Source: Kiritimatiellia bacterium (GTDB lineage: Bacteria > Verrucomicrobiota > Kiritimatiellia > RFP12 > UBA1067). Taken from it: a stretch of 34,286 nt of DNA. Location of the stretch: assembly GCA_017418445.1 (NCBI GenBank), contig JAFONM010000071.1:1-34286 (forward strand), given 5' to 3'. Shown piece after piece: positions 17,287 to 25,970 of the stretch (position 1 is the stretch's first letter; every line of letters begins with the position of its first letter). Below the pieces are notes generated by a model. That model did not search any database and was not told the origin of the DNA. It saw nothing but the letters and a program-made list of their open reading frames with translations. The position numbers and the translations under genes were made by a program.

Positions 17287-18066
17287 ATGGCAGTAAAAGT
17301 ATCGTCGAAGAAGCCCGCCAGGAAGGCGGTCAAGAAGGCCGCTCCTGCGAAGAAGTCAGTTTCGTCCAAGAAGACGGCCAGGAAGCCTGCGAAGAAGGCG
17401 GCTCCCGCAAAGAAGCCTGCCAGGAAGGCGGCTCCAGCGAAGAAGGCGGCGAAAAAGCCCCTTAAGAAGGCGGCTTCCGCGAAGAAGGCCTCGAACCGCG
17501 TTCCGCCGCGCGTCGTGCGCAAGGCGCCGGTGATAGTCAAGACCCAGCCCGCTCCGGCGCCCGAGGTGGACACCAAGGCGGCCGTCGCTTTCGCGATGTC
17601 CATAGCCGAGGAGATGAAGCGTTCCGCGAAGAGGGAGGACGAGAAGCGCAACGAGACGGAGATCCGTCTCGCCCGCCGTCCCACCTCCAGGTCGAAGGGC
17701 AGGAATACGGTGAAGTTTCCGGCCGCGGACCTCGCGGACTTCCGCAAGCGTCTTCTCGAGGAGCGCGAGCAGGCGCTCGCCGGAGTCGACGCGATGAAGG
17801 CCACGGGCTTCAACGAAGCCGACGACCACGAGGCCGACGGCGGCGACGGCACCAACCAGACGCTCCGACTGCAGGCGCTCGGCCAGATGGGGCAGATCAA
17901 CCGCACCATCCAGAAGATAGAGGAGGCTCTCCACCGCATAGAGGACGGCACCTACGGCGTATGCACCGTGTGCGGACAGCTCATCCGCAAGCCCCGTCTT
18001 CTCAACCAGCCCTTCGTGCTGACCTGCATGGTGTGCCAGAGCGACATGGAGAAGAACCGCTTCTGA
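17287..18066 (+). CDS. dksA: DksA/TraR-type zinc-finger protein with histone-H1-like Lys/Ala-rich N-terminus
   Basis: The 259-residue protein starts with about 68 residues of KK-A-P-A-K repeats (units such as KKAAPAKKPARK), like eukaryotic and chlamydial H1-type DNA-binding tails. A linker follows, then a DksA coiled coil (about 145-220, FRKRLLEEREQALAGVDAM onward). The C4 zinc finger uses Cys226, Cys229, Cys247 and Cys250. An acidic stretch ADDHEADGGDG at 178-188 sits where the DksA coiled-coil tip should be. The fold suggests binding in the RNA polymerase secondary channel, with the basic tail able to contact DNA or RNA. AAGGAGG at 17274-17280 gives it a very strong ribosome-binding site. 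Whether it responds to ppGpp is not visible from sequence. Confidence 0.9.
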   Translation: MAVKVSSKKPARKAVKKAAPAKKSVSSKKTARKPAKKAAPAKKPARKAAPAKKAAKKPLKKAASAKKASNRVPPRVVRKAPVIVKTQPAPAPEVDTKAAVAFAMSIAEEMKRSAKREDEKRNETEIRLARRPTSRSKGRNTVKFPAADLADFRKRLLEEREQALAGVDAMKATGFNEADDHEADGGDGTNQTLRLQALGQMGQINRTIQKIEEALHRIEDGTYGVCTVCGQLIRKPRLLNQPFVLTCMVCQSDMEKNRF

Positions 18067-18575
18067 TGGCGCGTCGCGTCCTCATCACCGTCGTCGCCGC
18101 GCTGCACCTGGTTCTTGCGGACGCGGTGACGAAGGAGCTCGCGATCGGATACCTGAAGGGGGAGCGTCCGGTCGACCTGATTCCGGGGTTCTTCGGCCTC
18201 GCCTACGTCGAGAACCGCGGAGCGTCGTGGGGGATGTTCCAGGGACACGTGTGGCCCCTGGCCGTCTTCGGCGTCGCGGCGCTGGCGTTTCTCATCTGGA
18301 AGCGCAGGGACCTCTTTCTCGCGGGGGACGGGACGTGGCGCGGACGTGTCGGCGCGTTCGCGGAGACGTTCCTCTACGCCGGGATCGTGGGCAATCTCAT
18401 AGACAGGTTCTGCCGCGGGTGCGTCATCGACTTCGTTCACTGCCACTGGCGGGACGCGTGGCACTTTCCGTGCTTCAATCTCGCGGACATCTTCATCACG
18501 GCGGCCGCGGCGATGCTTGTCGTATTGGCGTTCGCGGTCCCGAAGAACGCGGCGAAGAAAGAAAATGACGCGTGA
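18066..18575 (+). CDS. lspA: Lipoprotein signal peptidase (signal peptidase II)
   Basis: The 169-residue membrane protein has about four helices and the family motifs: an N-terminal ADAVTKELA (Asp19 and the DxxTK element), YVENRGASWGMF at 48-58, GNLIDR at 109-114 and VIDFV at 120-124. NLADIFI follows at 138-144. Asp122 and Asp141 are the catalytic aspartate pair. The enzyme removes signal peptides from prolipoproteins, such as Pal and the HtrA-like lipoprotein encoded in this window. Its start overlaps the dksA stop by one base (TGATG). The insert between the first helices, and the Cys/His-rich stretch FCRGCVIDFVHCHW, are slightly unusual but keep the active site. Confidence 0.95.
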   Translation: MARRVLITVVAALHLVLADAVTKELAIGYLKGERPVDLIPGFFGLAYVENRGASWGMFQGHVWPLAVFGVAALAFLIWKRRDLFLAGDGTWRGRVGAFAETFLYAGIVGNLIDRFCRGCVIDFVHCHWRDAWHFPCFNLADIFITAAAAMLVVLAFAVPKNAAKKENDA

Positions 18576-19275
18576 GGTGTATCTCCTCGCCGGTCCCACG
18601 GCCAGCGGAAAGAGCGCGATAGCGGCCGAGCTCGCGCGCGAGACGGGCGCGAGGATTCTTAGCGCCGACTCGATGCTCGTCTACAGGGGCATGGACATAG
18701 GGACTGCGAAGCCGTCGCGGGAGGAAATCGCGGAGTTCGGAATGGGCGGCGTGGACCTTGTGACGCCCGCCGAGGAGTTTTCGGCCGGCGCGTGGCTCAG
18801 GGCGGCGGCGAAATGGGTCGCAACGGTGCCGGAGGACGTCCCCGTAATCGTCGTCGGCGGAACAGGGCTGTACTTTTCGGCGCTCCTGAGGGGGCTTGAC
18901 CGTGCATGGGAGAAGCCTCCGCCGGAATATCCGGTCGTGAAAATCGACCGTTCGACGGTCCGTGCGCGCATATCGGCGCGGCTCGACGCGATGTTCATGG
19001 ACGGGCTCGAGGAGGAGAAGAGGATCCTGCGCGAAAGGTATCCCGCGAGGTCGCGGACCGCGGCGCTCGCGATCGGCTACAGGGACGGCGACACCAGGGA
19101 GAGGATACTGACGCGCACGTGCCAGCTCGCGAAGCGGCAGGACACGTGGTTCCGCCACCAGGCGACGCCCATATACGTCGAACCGACGGTCGAGTCCGTG
19201 CGCGAATGCTGGCGGTCCCGCGGACCCTGGCGCGTCGACTTCCCGGATGTCCCCGAAACGGACCTGCGGCATTGA
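18565..19275 (+). CDS. miaA: tRNA dimethylallyltransferase MiaA, compact form
   Basis: The enzyme adds a dimethylallyl group to A37 of tRNAs reading UNN codons. This 236-residue protein keeps the P-loop GPTASGKS at 10-17, SADSMLVYRGMDIGTAKPS at 33-51, VVGGTGLYFSALL at 97-108 with Thr100, and the late GYRDGD...QLAKRQDTWFR block. Typical MiaA proteins are about 300-315 residues. Here the stretch between LLRGL and the RxRISARLDAMFMDGLEEE region is nearly gone: the usual HPND.R..RALEV segment and most of the swinging helical insertion are absent, about 75 residues. The catalytic core looks intact, so it may still be active with altered tRNA recognition. It overlaps lspA by 11 bases. Confidence 0.9.
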   Translation: MTREVYLLAGPTASGKSAIAAELARETGARILSADSMLVYRGMDIGTAKPSREEIAEFGMGGVDLVTPAEEFSAGAWLRAAAKWVATVPEDVPVIVVGGTGLYFSALLRGLDRAWEKPPPEYPVVKIDRSTVRARISARLDAMFMDGLEEEKRILRERYPARSRTAALAIGYRDGDTRERILTRTCQLAKRQDTWFRHQATPIYVEPTVESVRECWRSRGPWRVDFPDVPETDLRH

Positions 19276-19301
19276 CTACCGGGGGGTATTTTCGCTATAA
19301 T
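19272..19301 (+). promoter_or_regulatory. Strong sigma-70-type promoter for the permease-galactokinase pair
   Basis: TTGACT at 19272-19277 (overlapping the end of miaA) and TATAAT at 19296-19301 are 18 bases apart. This is the best -35/-10 pair in the window. Transcription should begin near 19308. The AT-rich leader ends in AAGGAGG at 19321-19327, followed by TTTCCT, which could pair with AGGA and modestly mask the ribosome-binding site. Confidence 0.8.
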
Positions 19302-19335
19302 ATAACTCATAAAACAAAACAAGGAGGTTTCCTAA

Positions 19336-20760
19336 ATGAGTACCGAAGAAGAGAAGAAGGGCACAAACTGGATTGCCGTCATAACGATGATGTTCATCTA
19401 CGGCATGATATCGTTCGTCACCAACCTCGCAGCGCCGATGGGCAAGGTCTGGCTCCTGCAGAAGGGCATAGACGGCTCGACCACGCTGGGCATGATGGGC
19501 AACATGATGAACTTCGCCGCCTATCTCTTCATGGGGATTCCCGCCGGCAGGATGCTTGCGAAGAAGGGCTACAAGTTCACGGCCATGGCCGGCATCGCGA
19601 CCGGCTTCGTGGGTGTGCTGATACAGTATCTCTCCGGTTTCGTCCCGTTTGCCGCGGACGGCAACGCCCTCGTCCCGTTCTGCGTCTACCTGCTCGGCGC
19701 GTTCGTGTGCGGCTTCTCGGTCTGCATGCTCAACATGGTCGTGAACCCGATGCTGAACCTCCTCGGCGGCGGCGGCAACAAGGGCAACCAGCTGAACATG
19801 ATCGGCACGACCCTCAACTCCCTCGCCGGCACCGCGACGCCGATCCTCGTCGGCGCGCTCATCGGCCAGATCACCAAGGACACCGTCGTCAAGGACGTCA
19901 ATCTCGTCCTCTACATCGCGATGGCCGTCTTCCTCTGCGCGTTCATCATTCTCTCCTTCATTCCGATTGCAAATCCCGACCAGGGGAACACCACCGATGA
20001 CGTGCCGGTGTTTTCGCCGCTCAGGTTCCGCCACTGCCTCCTCGGCGTCATCGGCATCTTCATGTACGTCGGCATCGAGATCGGCATTCCCGCGACCATG
20101 GACCTCTGGCTTTCGTCCAAGGGCGGTCCGCTCATGACGTCCTCCGACCCCCGCATCGTCGCCAGCGCGGCCACGATCGGCGGCCTCATGGCCGGCTCCT
20201 ACTGGTTCCTCATGCTCGTCGGGCGCACGATCGGCGCCTTCATCGGCGGCAAGATCTCGTCTCGCGCCCTCATGACGTTCACGACGTTCGTCGCGATCTG
20301 CCTGATCGTCGTCGGCACCATGACGACCGGCATCGACTCCAAGATGTTCGTCCTCGACTTCTTCCACAAGCTCAGCGACAAAGGCCCCGTCATCCAGGTC
20401 GTGCAGGTGCCCCTGACCGCGGTGCTCTTCGCCATCTGCGGCCTCATGACCTCGATCATGTGGCCCTCGACCTTCAACCTCGCGACCGAGAAGCTCGGCA
20501 AGTACACCGCCGCGGCCTCGGGTCTCTTCATGGTGATGGTCGTCGGCGGCGGAATCCTTCCTCTCGTGCAGAGCACCCTCGCCGGAGCGGCGGGCGGCAA
20601 GATCGCGGCCGACGTCGTCGTCACGGCGGAGCTCGCCGCGAAGTCCACGTCCGCGTTCATGTGGTCCTACGCGATCCCGGTCCTGGCGCTCGGCTACCTG
20701 TTCGTCTACTCGGCCTTCCTCTCGAAGCCGCCGAAGGACATCGAAGAGCGGGTGAAGTGA
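19336..20760 (+). CDS. MFS sugar permease, FHS (fucose/galactose/glucose) type
   Basis: The 474-residue inner-membrane protein has about 12 hydrophobic helices. It shows an FHS/FucP-like arrangement: a MVVNPMLNLLGG block followed by NKGNQLNMIGTTLNSLAGTATP, comparable to the NPY.xxLG...N..Q..N..G pattern of FucP and GluP transporters, and GRTIGAFIGG in the second half. These proteins import hexoses or deoxyhexoses with protons. The galactokinase gene 42 bases downstream makes galactose the most likely substrate. It is preceded by a near-consensus promoter and AAGGAGG, so it is probably well expressed. The short acidic N-terminus (STEEEKKG) is cytoplasmic. Substrate assignment is inference. Confidence 0.85.
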   Translation: MSTEEEKKGTNWIAVITMMFIYGMISFVTNLAAPMGKVWLLQKGIDGSTTLGMMGNMMNFAAYLFMGIPAGRMLAKKGYKFTAMAGIATGFVGVLIQYLSGFVPFAADGNALVPFCVYLLGAFVCGFSVCMLNMVVNPMLNLLGGGGNKGNQLNMIGTTLNSLAGTATPILVGALIGQITKDTVVKDVNLVLYIAMAVFLCAFIILSFIPIANPDQGNTTDDVPVFSPLRFRHCLLGVIGIFMYVGIEIGIPATMDLWLSSKGGPLMTSSDPRIVASAATIGGLMAGSYWFLMLVGRTIGAFIGGKISSRALMTFTTFVAICLIVVGTMTTGIDSKMFVLDFFHKLSDKGPVIQVVQVPLTAVLFAICGLMTSIMWPSTFNLATEKLGKYTAAASGLFMVMVVGGGILPLVQSTLAGAAGGKIAADVVVTAELAAKSTSAFMWSYAIPVLALGYLFVYSAFLSKPPKDIEERVK

Positions 20761-20802
20761 GATTGCGGACGGTGGTTTGCAGTTGACAGAAAGGGGAGTG
20801 CC

Positions 20803-21975
20803 ATGCAGAACAAGCAGGTTTACGACGAACTCGTCGAGAAGTTCGAGAAGCTCTACGGGACGAAGCCGGAGTACGTGGCGTACGCGCCCGGCCGCATAGA
20901 GGTGCTCGGCAACCACACCGACTACAACGAGGGCTATGTCTTCTCGGCCGCCATAGACAAGGGGACTTTCTTCGCGGTCGCGAAGTCGGACGACGACTCG
21001 TGCGAGCTCACGGCGGCGGACCTCATGGAGACGGCGCGGTTTACGACGAAGACGGTCGCCCCGGCGAAGGAGATGACCTGGCAGAACTACGTCACCGGCA
21101 CCTTCAACTGGCTCTTCGACGGCAGGCCCGCCGAGGCTCCGCACGGCTGGAAGGGCGCGTTCCTCGGCAACATACCGCTCGGCGCCGGACTTTCCTCGTC
21201 CGCCGCGCTCGAGATGTGCACGGTCCTCGCGCTCTCCAGGCTCTACGGCATCGAGAAGGACAGGACGACGATGGCGAAGATCGGACAGAAGGCGGAGCAC
21301 ACGTTCGCCGGCTGCCCGTGCGGGCTCCTCGACCAGGCGTCCTCGATGTACGGCAGGGAGGGCGCGCTCGTCAAGAGCGACTTCCGCACCAACGAGTTCG
21401 AGACGGTCTCGATGGGTCCGTCCGTCGCGTTCATGATGGTCAAGTCCAACGCCAAGCACGCCCTCGTCGACGGCGCGTATGCCTCTCGCAGGAAGGCGTG
21501 CGAGGATGCGGCACAGCACTTCGCCGGCGTCCTCAGGCATCCCGTCACCCACCTGCGGGACGTCACGATGGCCGAGTGGGTCCTCTACAGGGGCGGACTC
21601 GACGAGACGACCGCGAAGCGCGCGGTGCATCCGATCGGCGAGGACGAGCGCGTCCTTCAGGGTGCCGCGCTCCTCGAGAAGGGCGACCTCAAGGGCTTCG
21701 GCGCGCTGATGTTCGATTCTCACGAATCGAGCCGCAACTGGTTCGAGAACTCCTGCGAGGAGCTCGATGCGATCGTCGACGCCGCCAAGGCGATTCCCGA
21801 GGTCTACGGCGCCCGCCTTTCCGGCGGCGGATTCGGCGGCAGCTGCTGCCTCCTCGTCGATCCGTCGGCGGCCGACAGGATTTCCGCGCAGATCACGAAG
21901 GAGTACAAGGCGAAGTTCGGCGACGAGCCGGTCTGCAGCCTCATCAAGCCTTCCGAGGGTGCGCATCTCGTCTAA
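20803..21975 (+). CDS. galK: Galactokinase (GHMP kinase)
   Basis: The 390-residue GHMP kinase phosphorylates galactose at C1 for the Leloir pathway. It has the signature APGRIEVLGNHTDYNEG (28-44), the ATP loop IPLGAGLSSSAALE (124-137), Asp177 in CGLLDQASS as catalytic base, and LSGGGFGGS near the C-terminus. In the first motif Asn37 replaces the Glu of the usual GEHTDY. That residue contacts the sugar in characterised galactokinases, although some bacterial galactokinases also carry GNHTD. The kinase function is firm; strict galactose specificity is likely but not proven. The ATG has AGGGGAG just upstream, and the permease upstream probably shares its transcript. No galT or galE is in the window. 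Confidence 0.9.
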   Translation: MQNKQVYDELVEKFEKLYGTKPEYVAYAPGRIEVLGNHTDYNEGYVFSAAIDKGTFFAVAKSDDDSCELTAADLMETARFTTKTVAPAKEMTWQNYVTGTFNWLFDGRPAEAPHGWKGAFLGNIPLGAGLSSSAALEMCTVLALSRLYGIEKDRTTMAKIGQKAEHTFAGCPCGLLDQASSMYGREGALVKSDFRTNEFETVSMGPSVAFMMVKSNAKHALVDGAYASRRKACEDAAQHFAGVLRHPVTHLRDVTMAEWVLYRGGLDETTAKRAVHPIGEDERVLQGAALLEKGDLKGFGALMFDSHESSRNWFENSCEELDAIVDAAKAIPEVYGARLSGGGFGGSCCLLVDPSAADRISAQITKEYKAKFGDEPVCSLIKPSEGAHLV

Positions 21976-22005
21976 CGGACAAAAACAAATTCGAAAGGGC
22001 AAGGG

Positions 22006-23184
22006 ATGAAGTCGATAATCCGTATCGTCGCCGCGACTGCGGCAGTGTTCACGCTCGCCGCGGCGCACGGTGAGGACGGCGACTTTTTCTCCGACTCCGA
22101 TTCCGCGGGCGAGTCGGTGGAGGACGATTCCGCAGGCGGAGCGGTCGAGGACGAGTCCGACTCGGCCGGCGAAGGCGAGGGCGAGGCGGCCGAAGGGGCC
22201 CCGGCCAAGAAGGTCCCCGCGCGCGTGTTCCATCTGATTCCGTTCTGCCGCGAGCTCGAGGGGCGCGCGGAAGTGTTCGTTCCGAGCGAGGGCGAGTGGA
22301 AGGACATCGTGGAGGGGCGCTACTATCCCCTGGGCTCGACATTCAGGACGTCAAGCAGGGATTCCCGCCTGCGCATAAAGTTCGGCCCAGAGGCCGAGGT
22401 GGTCATCCGCGGCGCGGCCTCGTTCTCCACCCGTGCGCAGAAGCTCGACGAGAAGACTCGCGCGATCAACCTCGTCTCGGGCACGATCACGGTGAAGCTT
22501 CCTAAGGATCTCCCGGAGGGATGGTTCACGGTCAACGCCCCCGGATTCTCGGTCACGAGCGCCATAGGCGAATCGCGCTACACGTACCGGAAGACCGGCG
22601 ACGGCGACGAGGCGGTGATTCGCTGCGTGACGCAGACTCTGTCGGTCGAGGGCCGGCACTTCAAGGCGCCCGCGATGAAGGCGGCGAACGAAATCAGGAT
22701 CCGCACGAGCGAGGACCAGCTCACGACCGTGCTCTTCGGCTCGCGCGGCGACGTGCTGATGCAGCTCGACCAGGGCCTCTTCCAGGACAAGGACTATTCG
22801 ACGGGCGAGAAGAAGATCAAGGCGAGGACGCTCGACTGGAAGCTCTCTCCGAAGACCACGGTCCGCATCCACCGCGCGAAGCCCGCCGTCGGCAAGAACC
22901 TCGCGGTGACGATCATGACGTTCGACTCAAAGGGCGAGCTCAGGAACCGCTGCGCTTTCGCCGAGAACATGTTCGAGGTCAATTCCGGCGAGATCGGTCC
23001 GACGACCCGCAAGGAGCGCGAGGAGCTCGCCAAGAAGGCCGCGCAGATTGCGGAGCAGCAGGCTTCCGAAATGGATGCGACGGACGCCGATGCGGAATCG
23101 ACGGAAGGGTCCGCCGCCGACGACTCGTCCTCCGGCGATGCGACGGGGTCTTCCGACTCCGGCTCGGATGAATTTGAGTTCTGA
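22006..23184 (+). CDS. Exported FecR-like protein with acidic low-complexity ends
   Basis: The 392-residue protein has a signal peptide (about 1-22, cleaved after AAAHG or nearby) and a low-complexity acidic Asp/Glu/Ser segment at 23-68. A beta-rich region (about 80-190) resembles FecR domains: a threshold-like EGEWKDIVEGRYYPLGSTFRT block, then RLRIKFGPEAEVVIRG and LVSGTITVKLP. A second, unassigned region follows, then another Ser/Asp/Gly-rich acidic tail. No TonB-dependent receptor or ECF sigma factor is nearby, so classical iron signalling is not supported. FecR-like domains also occur in structural surface proteins of unknown role. The gene lies 30 bases after galK, with GAAAGGG upstream, and is followed by a PpiD-like chaperone gene. 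Confidence 0.6.
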   Translation: MKSIIRIVAATAAVFTLAAAHGEDGDFFSDSDSAGESVEDDSAGGAVEDESDSAGEGEGEAAEGAPAKKVPARVFHLIPFCRELEGRAEVFVPSEGEWKDIVEGRYYPLGSTFRTSSRDSRLRIKFGPEAEVVIRGAASFSTRAQKLDEKTRAINLVSGTITVKLPKDLPEGWFTVNAPGFSVTSAIGESRYTYRKTGDGDEAVIRCVTQTLSVEGRHFKAPAMKAANEIRIRTSEDQLTTVLFGSRGDVLMQLDQGLFQDKDYSTGEKKIKARTLDWKLSPKTTVRIHRAKPAVGKNLAVTIMTFDSKGELRNRCAFAENMFEVNSGEIGPTTRKEREELAKKAAQIAEQQASEMDATDADAESTEGSAADDSSSGDATGSSDSGSDEFEF

Positions 23185-23238
23185 CGGCGGTGGCGGCAGG
23201 ATTTTCAGTAAAACAAAAAGAAAGCACAAAGTAACCAA

Positions 23239-24993
23239 ATGGTAATCCTTCAGTTCAACAAACTCATACGCAACAAGTGTGTTTGGGGCGTTTTCGCTCT
23301 TCTCGTCTCGGGTGCGTTCTGTTTCGACTTCATGTTCTACGACCGCGACAAGTCGGGTTCCGTGTCCACGGATTCCAAGCTGGGCGATCTATCGGTAAAG
23401 TACAGCGCGAAGAGGGTGATGGCGGCCGAGAACGTGGTCGGACTCCTCGGCAGGATGACGGGGCGCGACACCGGCGCCACGTCCGAGGAGAAGGACGAGA
23501 TGTACGGCGCGATCGCGGCGTTCGAGGATGCGGGAATCGACGTGTCCGACGCCAGGCTCGGCGAGGCGATACGCGAGAGCATACTTCCTAATTTCGACAA
23601 CGATCCCAAGCGGTACGCGGCGGAGGTCGGCCGCGCATACGGGCTTCCGATGAATGCGTTCGAGGAGACCTACCGCGAGAACATGAAGGTATTCGAGGGA
23701 ATCTCGGCCTACATGAACGCCTCTGCCTGGATTTCGCCGATGGAGGCCGACCAGCTCGGGCACGACATGACGGACAAGTTCACGGTGCGCGTCGCGTCGT
23801 TCTCGCAGACGAAGGAGGAGGCCGACGCCGTGAAGGTCGACGATGAGGGACTCAGGAAGTGGTTCGAGGACAATCCCGGGCGGCTCGCCGTCCCGTCGAG
23901 GATGAAGCTCCGCTATGTGCTGTTCGACCTGTCCGACACCAACCTGGCCGCAAAGGTCTCCGTGTCCGACGAGGACGTCTCCGAGCGCTACGAGCTCGAC
24001 AAGGGCGAGCTCTATACCGACACGGACACCAACGGCGTCGTTACCGTCAGGGAGCTCGCAGAGGTCAAGGACGAAATAACGAAGTCCATCAGGGAGGAGC
24101 GCTTCCTGCAGAAGTACTTCGATGACAACGGCGACGGTTCGCTGTCGTCGCGCGTCTACGACGAGAACGAGGCTGCCTTGTCCGACGAGTCCGAGGGCGC
24201 CGCCGCACGTCCGTCCATAATCGACGAGATCGCGAAGGAGGACGGACTCAAGGTCTCCGAGACAGGATGGGTCTCGGCCGAGGTGTCTGGCGAGATCGTT
24301 CCGGGATTCACGACGCCGGCCGCAGACGTGTTCCTCGGCGCCGAAGACGCGGAGCTTCTCGTCTCGGGACTCGACGGATCCTCCGAGAACCACAACCGCT
24401 ATGCGCTCATGTGCGCACGCAAGTCCTGCAAGGTGTGGCTGGTGGAGTCCGTCGAGACCAGCGCCGCGCATGCCGCGACGTTCGACGAGGCCAAGGAGCT
24501 CATAAAGGCCCCGGCGCTCCGCGACGCACGCCAGAAGGCCTTCGACGACAAGGTGGCCGCGCTCGTGAAGAAGGGCGCAGAAGCCGTGCTCGCGACTTCC
24601 AACGTCACGGGTTCCGTCACATTCAGCCGCAGCGATCCCGAGGCGCCGAAGATTCCGAACGCCATGGGCGTCATGCGCGCCGCGTCCGGACTCAACAAGG
24701 GCGAGGTTTCCGATCTGGTCCCGACCGGCGTCTGCCGCGGATTCGTCGTCGTCTGCGAGAACCGCACCGACGGGGAGCTTGCTCTCCTCCAGGCGGACGC
24801 GGGCCAGGTCGCGCTCGGAGTCCTCGGCGCACGCGAATTCGCAATCCCGCGGCTCGCGGCCCAGGACCCGCAGTTCAAGTTCATCAAGAAGCGCGCCGAG
24901 TGGCTCAGGAGCAACCTTGTGCGCCTAGGCTACAAGTACGAGGAAGAGCCTGCCGTCGAAGAGGCTCCCGTGGAGTCCGAGGACGCCGAATGA
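23239..24993 (+). CDS. Membrane-anchored periplasmic PpiD/SurA-like chaperone
   Basis: The 584-residue protein has a short basic N-terminus, one membrane helix (about 14-34) and a long soluble periplasmic part. The first 200 residues are helical and charged, like the SurA-N/PpiD chaperone region. [15 protein letters not shown] (about 217-231) looks like the first strand of a parvulin-type domain. The C-terminal part ([33 protein letters not shown]) matches the pattern seen after PpiD isomerase domains. A canonical active parvulin site is not obvious, so it may be a chaperone only. The ATG at 23239 has no strong ribosome-binding site. It overlaps dut by four bases. Family assignment is by architecture and moderate in confidence. 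Confidence 0.62.
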   Translation: MVILQFNKLIRNKCVWGVFALLVSGAFCFDFMFYDRDKSGSVSTDSKLGDLSVKYSAKRVMAAENVVGLLGRMTGRDTGATSEEKDEMYGAIAAFEDAGIDVSDARLGEAIRESILPNFDNDPKRYAAEVGRAYGLPMNAFEETYRENMKVFEGISAYMNASAWISPMEADQLGHDMTDKFTVRVASFSQTKEEADAVKVDDEGLRKWFEDNPGRLAVPSRMKLRYVLFDLSDTNLAAKVSVSDEDVSERYELDKGELYTDTDTNGVVTVRELAEVKDEITKSIREERFLQKYFDDNGDGSLSSRVYDENEAALSDESEGAAARPSIIDEIAKEDGLKVSETGWVSAEVSGEIVPGFTTPAADVFLGAEDAELLVSGLDGSSENHNRYALMCARKSCKVWLVESVETSAAHAATFDEAKELIKAPALRDARQKAFDDKVAALVKKGAEAVLATSNVTGSVTFSRSDPEAPKIPNAMGVMRAASGLNKGEVSDLVPTGVCRGFVVVCENRTDGELALLQADAGQVALGVLGAREFAIPRLAAQDPQFKFIKKRAEWLRSNLVRLGYKYEEEPAVEEAPVESEDAE

Positions 24994-25421
24994 CGCTTCG
25001 CGTAAAGCGCATCGATCCCGACGCGGTACTTCCCGCCTATCAGCGCGAGGATGACGCCGGGATGGACGTGAGAAGCGTGGAGGACATGACGATTCCCGCC
25101 GGAGGGCGCGCGCTCGTCCATACCGGACTCGTGTTCGCGCTCGAACCCGGATGGGAGGCCCAGGTCAGGCCCAGGTCGGGACTTGCCCTCAAGAAGGGCG
25201 TTACCGTCCTGAACACCCCAGGAACCATCGACGCCGGATACCGCGGCGAGGTCGGCGTCATACTCTTCAATTCCTCAGACGAGGACTTCCGGGTCTCGAA
25301 GGGCGACAGGATCGCTCAGGTCGTGGTTGCGCCGGTCACGCAGGCGCAGGTCGTCGAGGTCGAGGAAGTCGACGAGACCGATCGCGGAGCCGGCGGCTTC
25401 GGGAGCACCGGCAAGTCATGA
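24990..25421 (+). CDS. dut: Deoxyuridine 5'-triphosphate nucleotidohydrolase (dUTPase)
   Basis: The 143-residue trimeric enzyme hydrolyses dUTP to dUMP, keeping uracil out of DNA and feeding dTMP synthesis. All five motifs are visible: [32 protein letters not shown] with the catalytic Asp, GDRIAQVV, and the glycine-rich tail [12 protein letters not shown]. Met replaces the more usual Tyr or Leu in motif 1, a small variation. The ATG at 24990 overlaps the preceding stop as ATGA, and the stop overlaps the next start the same way, so the gene is coupled on both sides. Confidence 0.97.
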   Translation: MTLRVKRIDPDAVLPAYQREDDAGMDVRSVEDMTIPAGGRALVHTGLVFALEPGWEAQVRPRSGLALKKGVTVLNTPGTIDAGYRGEVGVILFNSSDEDFRVSKGDRIAQVVVAPVTQAQVVEVEEVDETDRGAGGFGSTGKS

Positions 25422-25963
25422 TCCTCAGGATTTTCAAGTACGGCGAGAAGGTCCTTCGCGAGAAGTCCTCGCCAGTCCCGGTCGTAACCGACGAGCTCAG
25501 GACGCTCGCGGACGACATGATAGAGACCATGCACGAGGCGGGCGGTGTCGGGCTCGCGGCCCAGCAGGTCGGCCGTCTCGAGAGGATGTGCGTCATCGAC
25601 ATCCCGGAGGGCTGCGACAAGGGCGAGGACGCCGCATTCAACGCCCCGGTGCAGATGCCGCTGAAGCTGTTCAATCCAGAAATCATCGCCCGGAACGGGT
25701 CCGAATGCGAGAAGGAGGGCTGCCTCAGCTTCCCCGGAATCGGCGGATCGGTCACCCGCGCGAAGGAAGTGACGTGCCAGTACATCGACGAGGAGAACCG
25801 GCCTCAGGTCGTGACCGCCCGCGGATTCCTCGCAAGGGCGATACAGCACGAGCTGGACCACCTCGACGGCGTCCTCTACGTGGACCATTTGACCGCACTT
25901 GAGCGGCTGTCCTTCGCGGGCAAGCTGAAGAAGCTCGCCAAGTCCAACGGCGGCGTCCGGTAA
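25418..25963 (+). CDS. def: Peptide deformylase
   Basis: The 181-residue metalloenzyme removes the formyl group from the initiator methionine of new proteins. Its three motifs are complete: [10 protein letters not shown] at 43-52, EGCLSFPG at 100-107 with metal ligand Cys102, and QHELDHLDG at 143-151 with His144, His148 and catalytic Glu145. An insert of about ten residues between the first two motifs ([14 protein letters not shown]) is longer than in E. coli Def. It overlaps dut by four bases. The methionyl-tRNA formyltransferase gene, often a neighbour, is not seen in the window. Confidence 0.96.
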   Translation: MILRIFKYGEKVLREKSSPVPVVTDELRTLADDMIETMHEAGGVGLAAQQVGRLERMCVIDIPEGCDKGEDAAFNAPVQMPLKLFNPEIIARNGSECEKEGCLSFPGIGGSVTRAKEVTCQYIDEENRPQVVTARGFLARAIQHELDHLDGVLYVDHLTALERLSFAGKLKKLAKSNGGVR

Positions 25964-25970
25964 AAGGACA

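Noticed and set aside
17300-17490. Repetitive DNA that might be a CRISPR or tandem-repeat array
   Set aside because: The repeats are in frame and encode the Lys/Ala tail of the DksA-like protein; there are no constant repeats with unique spacers.
20783-20788. Perfect TTGACA just upstream of galK
   Set aside because: The start codon is only 14 bases downstream, leaving no room for a -10 element; it overlaps the ribosome-binding region.
19276-22233. 985-codon open frame on the minus strand opposite the permease and galactokinase genes
   Set aside because: It is rich in His, Arg, Glu and Asp without any domain pattern and mirrors two well-supported genes on the + strand; such antisense frames arise from GC-biased third positions.
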